Positions 7,366 to 9,325 of a stretch of 9,325 nt of DNA are shown in pieces. Source of the stretch: Chlamydiota bacterium (GTDB lineage Bacteria; Chlamydiota; Chlamydiia; Chlamydiales; SM23-39); NCBI GenBank assembly GCA_021772165.1, contig JAJFMM010000185.1, forward strand, positions 1-9,325. Direction: 5' to 3'. A program made the position numbers and the translations under genes. Numbering within the stretch: position 1 is the first letter of the stretch; each line of letters starts with the position of its first letter. The notes below the pieces were generated by a model. That model saw only the letters and a program-made list of their open reading frames with translations, had not been told where the DNA came from and made no database searches.

Positions 7366-8655
7366 TCAGGCGAAAATCGCTTCCTGGACAAGGTAGACAC
7401 CCATTCCAAAGAGATAGCTGACCAGAGCAATGAGCCCGGCTTTTTTGACATACCAGATAAAGTTGATCTTCTCCATTCCCATAAAAGCGACTCCTGCAGC
7501 AGATCCAATGATCAAGATACTACCGCCAGTTCCTGCGCAATAAGCGAGCATTTGCCAGAGGGGAGAGTCTACAGGATGCGTTTGCAGATCATACATGCCC
7601 ATGCCGGCTGCGACTAAAGGCACGTTATCTATAACTGCAGAAAGAAGGCCGATAATGGTCGCAATCACGGCGAGATTCCCAACGGTTTGATCTAGGAATA
7701 CGGCTAAATCACGCAGAAGACCAATCGCATCGAGAGAGCCAATACAGAGCAGGATCCCGAAAAAGAAGAGGACTCCGGACGTGTCGATACGCGTCAAGAC
7801 GTGAGGGATGAGCAGATGCTGTCTTTTCTCATGATGTTTATGATGCATTAGATCCGTAATGACCCAGAGTGCGCCTAGAGAAACCAGGATACCCATGAAA
7901 GGTGGTAGTCCTGTAAGCCCTTTGAAAACCGGAACAAACATTAGACCGGCGAGTCCACACCAAAAGATGATACGAGCACCAGGTTCAGGCTCTTCCTTGT
8001 GGGCTCTTTCCACGATATTTTTGTAGTTACCCTTCAGATTCCATCCGAAAATAGTGAGAGCGAGAGCAAAGGAGAGAAAGCTTGGAATAAAGAGCGTTTT
8101 CATCACAGAAAGCGTCGTGATATTCCCATTGATCCAGAGCATCGTTGTCGTCACATCGCCGATCGGTGTCCAAGCACCACCCGCGTTTGCTGCAATCACA
8201 ATCATAGCTCCCAGAGAAATGCGCTCCTTTCTATCAGGAACCAGCTTGCGTAAGAGCGAAATCATCAGAATCGTTGTCGTTAAGTTGTCTAGCGCAGCCG
8301 AAAGGAAAAAAGCAACGAGACCCATGATCCAGAGCAGCTTTTTCTTAGAGCTGGTTTGAATCACGTCCGTAATGATTTTAAAACCCTTATGAGAGTCGAT
8401 CAGCTCGACGAGAGTCATCGCCCCGAGAAGGAAAAAGATGATCTGACTGACAGAACCTAGATGATCAATGAGCATAGTAGTGCTCCCAGAAAGGGCTTCA
8501 CCCTTCATGAGGAAAAGAAACATCCATGTGAATACCGCCATCAGAAGTGCTGAGGCGGTTTTATTGACTTTGATCGAATGCTCGAAAATGATTGCGAGGT
8601 ATCCGATAGCAAATACGAGAATAATAAAAAGATGTGCAGAAGCTTGTTCAATCAT
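7366..8655 (-). CDS. nhaD: Na+/H+ antiporter NhaD
   Basis: Inner-membrane antiporter of the ion-transporter (ArsB/NhaD) superfamily, exporting Na+ in exchange for H+; in the cell it serves sodium and pH homeostasis. The 429 residues form about 11-12 hydrophobic helices. The two inverted structural repeats are visible as discontinuous-helix motifs ALDNLTTT (121-128) and VIDNVPLVAAG (341-351). Their partner segments are IVIAANAGGAWTPIGDVTTTMLW (152-174, with N157 and D167) and GTGGSILIIGSAAG (375-388). These are characteristic of NhaD and not of NhaA or NhaB. A cytoplasmic loop is unusually histidine-rich (HHKHHEKRQH, 271-280). Start: ATG at 8655 with a weak AGG a few bases upstream. The leader carries a hairpin followed by a U-run, suggesting attenuation. 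Transcription runs away from the adjacent rRNA gene and converges on kpsF. Confidence 0.95.
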   Translation of the reverse strand: MIEQASAHLFIILVFAIGYLAIIFEHSIKVNKTASALLMAVFTWMFLFLMKGEALSGSTTMLIDHLGSVSQIIFFLLGAMTLVELIDSHKGFKIITDVIQTSSKKKLLWIMGLVAFFLSAALDNLTTTILMISLLRKLVPDRKERISLGAMIVIAANAGGAWTPIGDVTTTMLWINGNITTLSVMKTLFIPSFLSFALALTIFGWNLKGNYKNIVERAHKEEPEPGARIIFWCGLAGLMFVPVFKGLTGLPPFMGILVSLGALWVITDLMHHKHHEKRQHLLIPHVLTRIDTSGVLFFFGILLCIGSLDAIGLLRDLAVFLDQTVGNLAVIATIIGLLSAVIDNVPLVAAGMGMYDLQTHPVDSPLWQMLAYCAGTGGSILIIGSAAGVAFMGMEKINFIWYVKKAGLIALVSYLFGMGVYLVQEAIFA

Positions 8656-8683
8656 AATGCCTGTAGATCATAGAGCGTGCAGG

Positions 8684-8720
8684 AAAAACGCACAAACAAA
8701 AATGCCTCTGATGTTTGTGC
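8684..8720 (-). terminator. Terminator/attenuator-like hairpin in the nhaD leader
   Basis: Read on the minus strand, a perfect 9-bp stem GCACAAACA/TGTTTGTGC (8720-8712 with 8698-8690) with a 13-base loop is followed by one G and five T residues (8688-8684). This is the shape of an intrinsic terminator. On the plus strand no T-run follows it, so the orientation is toward nhaD, whose ATG lies 28 bases beyond. No minus-strand gene lies upstream to be terminated, so a leader attenuator for nhaD is the better reading. The T-run is short, so activity is uncertain. Confidence 0.45.
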
Positions 8721-8728
8721 AAAGAAGA

Positions 8729-8792
8729 GGACAGGATACATATTGCTATCCTGCGAATCCTGCCGCCGCAGGCGATCCTGCCCATCCTGTCC
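8729..8792. repeat. ATCCTG short tandem repeat closed by a 9-bp inverted repeat
   Basis: Outer arms GGACAGGAT (8729-8737) and ATCCTGTCC (8784-8792) are perfect reverse complements. Between them ATCCTG recurs at 8748, 8757, 8775 and 8784, all on a 9-base register; the unit at 8766 is divergent (CCGCAGGCG). Nested pairings exist: CAGGATA/TATCCTG (8732-8738 with 8747-8753) and CCTGC-CGCC-GCAGG (8759-8772). The block is GC-rich in AT-rich surroundings, without a T-run on either side. It looks like a dispersed short palindromic repeat element or a structured leader segment of nhaD; sequence alone does not choose between these. Confidence 0.6.
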
Positions 8793-8978
8793 AGATTTAT
8801 AGGATGCTTATTATATGAAGCGCGCGTATATAGGCGTCCCTGCTGATAACCCTGCTCACTCTCACGACGAAAGTCGCTCTCAATCTCAAAAACAGCGAAT
8901 ATCCAGTGTTTCCTCAAGGAATGCACAAAAACAGCGGTTTATAGGGGTATATTGAGCCTTAAGTGCGGGAATATCGTT

Positions 8979-9022
8979 AAAAAAAAGGCTATTTATTGAG
9001 TTCGCATCTTGCTTGCTATAAG
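8979..9022 (+). promoter_or_regulatory. Candidate rRNA promoter with upstream A-tract
   Basis: An A8 tract (8979-8986) is followed by TTGAGT (8996-9001) and an extended -10, TGC-TATAAG (TATAAG at 9017-9022). The TTGAGT spacing is short (15 bp); TTATTG at 8993-8998 would give 18 bp. The A-tract falls where an UP element would sit relative to this -10. The implied leader is about 230 bases before the 16S gene, plausible for an rRNA operon. This is pattern reading, with no start-site evidence. Confidence 0.4.
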
Positions 9023-9098
9023 TAGTTTGTGGGTAGGTGTTGGGGGAGGGAATAGGCGAAACTTGCGTAAAAAGTGTCATTTTCCGTATATTCTTAAC

Positions 9099-9136
9099 TT
9101 CGTTTCGGGGAAAACTTCGCGGTTTTCAGAAACGAA
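9099..9136 (+). other. Long composite hairpin in the rRNA leader
   Basis: Outer stem TTCGTTTC (9099-9106) pairs perfectly with GAAACGAA (9129-9136). Inside it, GAAAAC (9110-9115) pairs with GTTTTC (9122-9127) around a 6-base TTCGCG loop; GGG opposite A forms the internal bulge. Fourteen base pairs in 38 bases is well beyond the background for this AT-rich stretch. Position in the pre-16S leader suggests a boxB-like antitermination or processing element; this role is inferred. Confidence 0.5.
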
Positions 9137-9164
9137 AGAGAGTGCCAAGAGCGCTTCAGTTGTT

Positions 9165-9193
9165 TTGACAGTGGAAAAAGAGAAGAGTAAGTA
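9165..9193 (+). promoter_or_regulatory. Second candidate rRNA promoter (perfect -35, weak -10)
   Basis: A perfect sigma-70-type -35 hexamer TTGACA (9165-9170) is followed 17 bases later by TAAGTA (9188-9193), a poor -10. It lies about 70 bases ahead of the 16S gene, so it could be a proximal P2 promoter, or the hexamer may be chance. Confidence 0.3.
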
Positions 9194-9207
9194 AGGAACG
9201 CTTGTGT

Positions 9208-9233
9208 GAGGTGTGCTATTTATAGTACCCCTC
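9208..9233 (+). promoter_or_regulatory. Imperfect palindrome with boxA-like sequence before 16S rRNA
   Basis: GAGG...CCTC arms enclose a near-palindrome centred on CTAT-TT-ATAG: pairs run 9208-9211 with 9230-9233, one mismatch, then 9213-9219 with 9222-9228 including one G-T wobble. It contains TGCTATTTA (9214-9222), one change from the rRNA antiterminator boxA core TGCTCTTTA. The same bases could be read as an extended -10 (TGC-TATTTA), but the position just upstream of 16S makes a leader element more likely. Confidence 0.4.
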
Positions 9234-9259
9234 GCAACAATTCAAAAATTCAAGAGAAA

Positions 9260-9325
9260 TTCAATGAGAATTTGATCTTGGTTCAGATCGAATGCTGACG
9301 GCGTGGATGAGGCATGCAAGTCGAA
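9260..9325 (+). rRNA. rrs: 16S ribosomal RNA, 5' end (continues beyond window)
   Basis: The first 66 bases of small-subunit rRNA. GAATTTGATCTTGGTTCAG (from 9268) aligns with the universal 5' region of bacterial 16S. Its GAATT still pairs with GGTTC (9280-9284) as helix 1, which places E. coli position 1 near 9260; the mature end may differ by a base or two. CGGCGTGGATGAGGCAT (9299-9315) matches, from memory, the Chlamydiales signature primer site, giving the taxonomic assignment. The gene runs off the right edge. Confidence 0.97.

Larger units (their letters stand above)
8656..9259. other. About 600-nt non-coding region between nhaD and the 16S rRNA gene
   Basis: I see no credible protein gene here: the frames that stay open give low-complexity, unrecognisable products and overlap structured DNA. 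The left third holds an nhaD-side hairpin and a GC-rich short-repeat block. The middle (about 8793-8970) shows nothing clear beyond a minor CGAC-GAAA-GTCG hairpin at 8865-8876. The right half is rRNA promoter and leader DNA. Regions are listed separately where structure is visible. Confidence 0.75.

Noticed and set aside
8054..8359. Antisense frame of 101 codons inside nhaD
   Set aside because: It covers conserved NhaD helices on the other strand and gives a low-complexity product without family features.
8748..8792. Short repeats as a CRISPR array
   Set aside because: Units are 9 bases with no unique spacers of CRISPR size and no cas genes nearby.
8648..8926. Minus-strand frame of 92 codons upstream of nhaD
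   Set aside because: It overlaps the nhaD start, runs through the ATCCTG repeat and the hairpins, and the product has no recognisable pattern; probably chance.
8954..8990. AGCCTT/AAGGCT inverted repeat as a terminator
   Set aside because: The stem is 6 bp with a 24-base loop and no T-run follows in the plus direction; the A-tract fits better as an upstream promoter element.
9009..9194. Plus-strand frame of 61 codons before the 16S gene
   Set aside because: It lies across rRNA promoter and leader structures, has no ribosome site and no protein-like pattern.

Overview
The window most likely comes from a member of the order Chlamydiales outside the family Chlamydiaceae. The right edge enters a 16S rRNA gene whose first bases are chlamydial: positions 9299-9315 match, from memory, the 'Chlamydiales signature' primer site CGGCGTGGATGAGGCAT. 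A complete isocitrate dehydrogenase gene argues against Chlamydiaceae, whose TCA cycle lacks citrate synthase, aconitase and isocitrate dehydrogenase. I cannot place the organism at family or genus level from this sequence alone.

Layout, left to right. (1) 3-344, plus: the C-terminal end of an EamA/DMT-type membrane transporter, cut by the window edge. (2) 421-4930, plus: four consecutive paralogous genes of 362-378 codons. Each has an N-terminal GT-A family 2 glycosyltransferase domain and a C-terminal TPR-like helical half. The first two overlap by 8 nt, the third follows after 60 nt and the fourth after 15 nt, so they read as one expanded, probably co-transcribed cluster. (3) 4916-6349, minus: a type II isocitrate dehydrogenase, overlapping the last glycosyltransferase tail-to-tail by 15 nt. 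(4) 6396-7355, plus: a KpsF/KdsD arabinose-5-phosphate isomerase (Kdo precursor synthesis), divergent from the dehydrogenase with only 46 nt between the two start codons. A perfect inverted repeat abuts its ATG. (5) 7366-8655, minus: an NhaD sodium/proton antiporter, convergent with kpsF with a 10-nt gap. (6) 8656-9259: about 600 nt without a credible protein gene. (7) 9260-9325, plus: the start of the 16S rRNA gene.

The non-coding 600 nt are the most structured part of the window. Next to nhaD lies a hairpin followed by a U-run in the nhaD orientation, placed like a leader attenuator. It is preceded by a small array of 9-bp ATCCTGnnn units closed by a 9-bp inverted repeat. Further right is rRNA control DNA: an A-tract with an extended -10 promoter candidate, a long composite hairpin, a perfect TTGACA hexamer, and an imperfect palindrome containing a boxA-like TGCTATTTA just before the 16S gene.

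Functionally, the glycosyltransferases and KpsF point to surface or protein glycosylation and lipopolysaccharide inner-core supply. The dehydrogenase points to a working oxidative TCA branch, and NhaD to sodium and pH homeostasis. The clearest candidate for something little described is the four-gene GT2-TPR cluster. The second is the structured leader between nhaD and the rRNA operon. No complete new defence or mobile system is visible.
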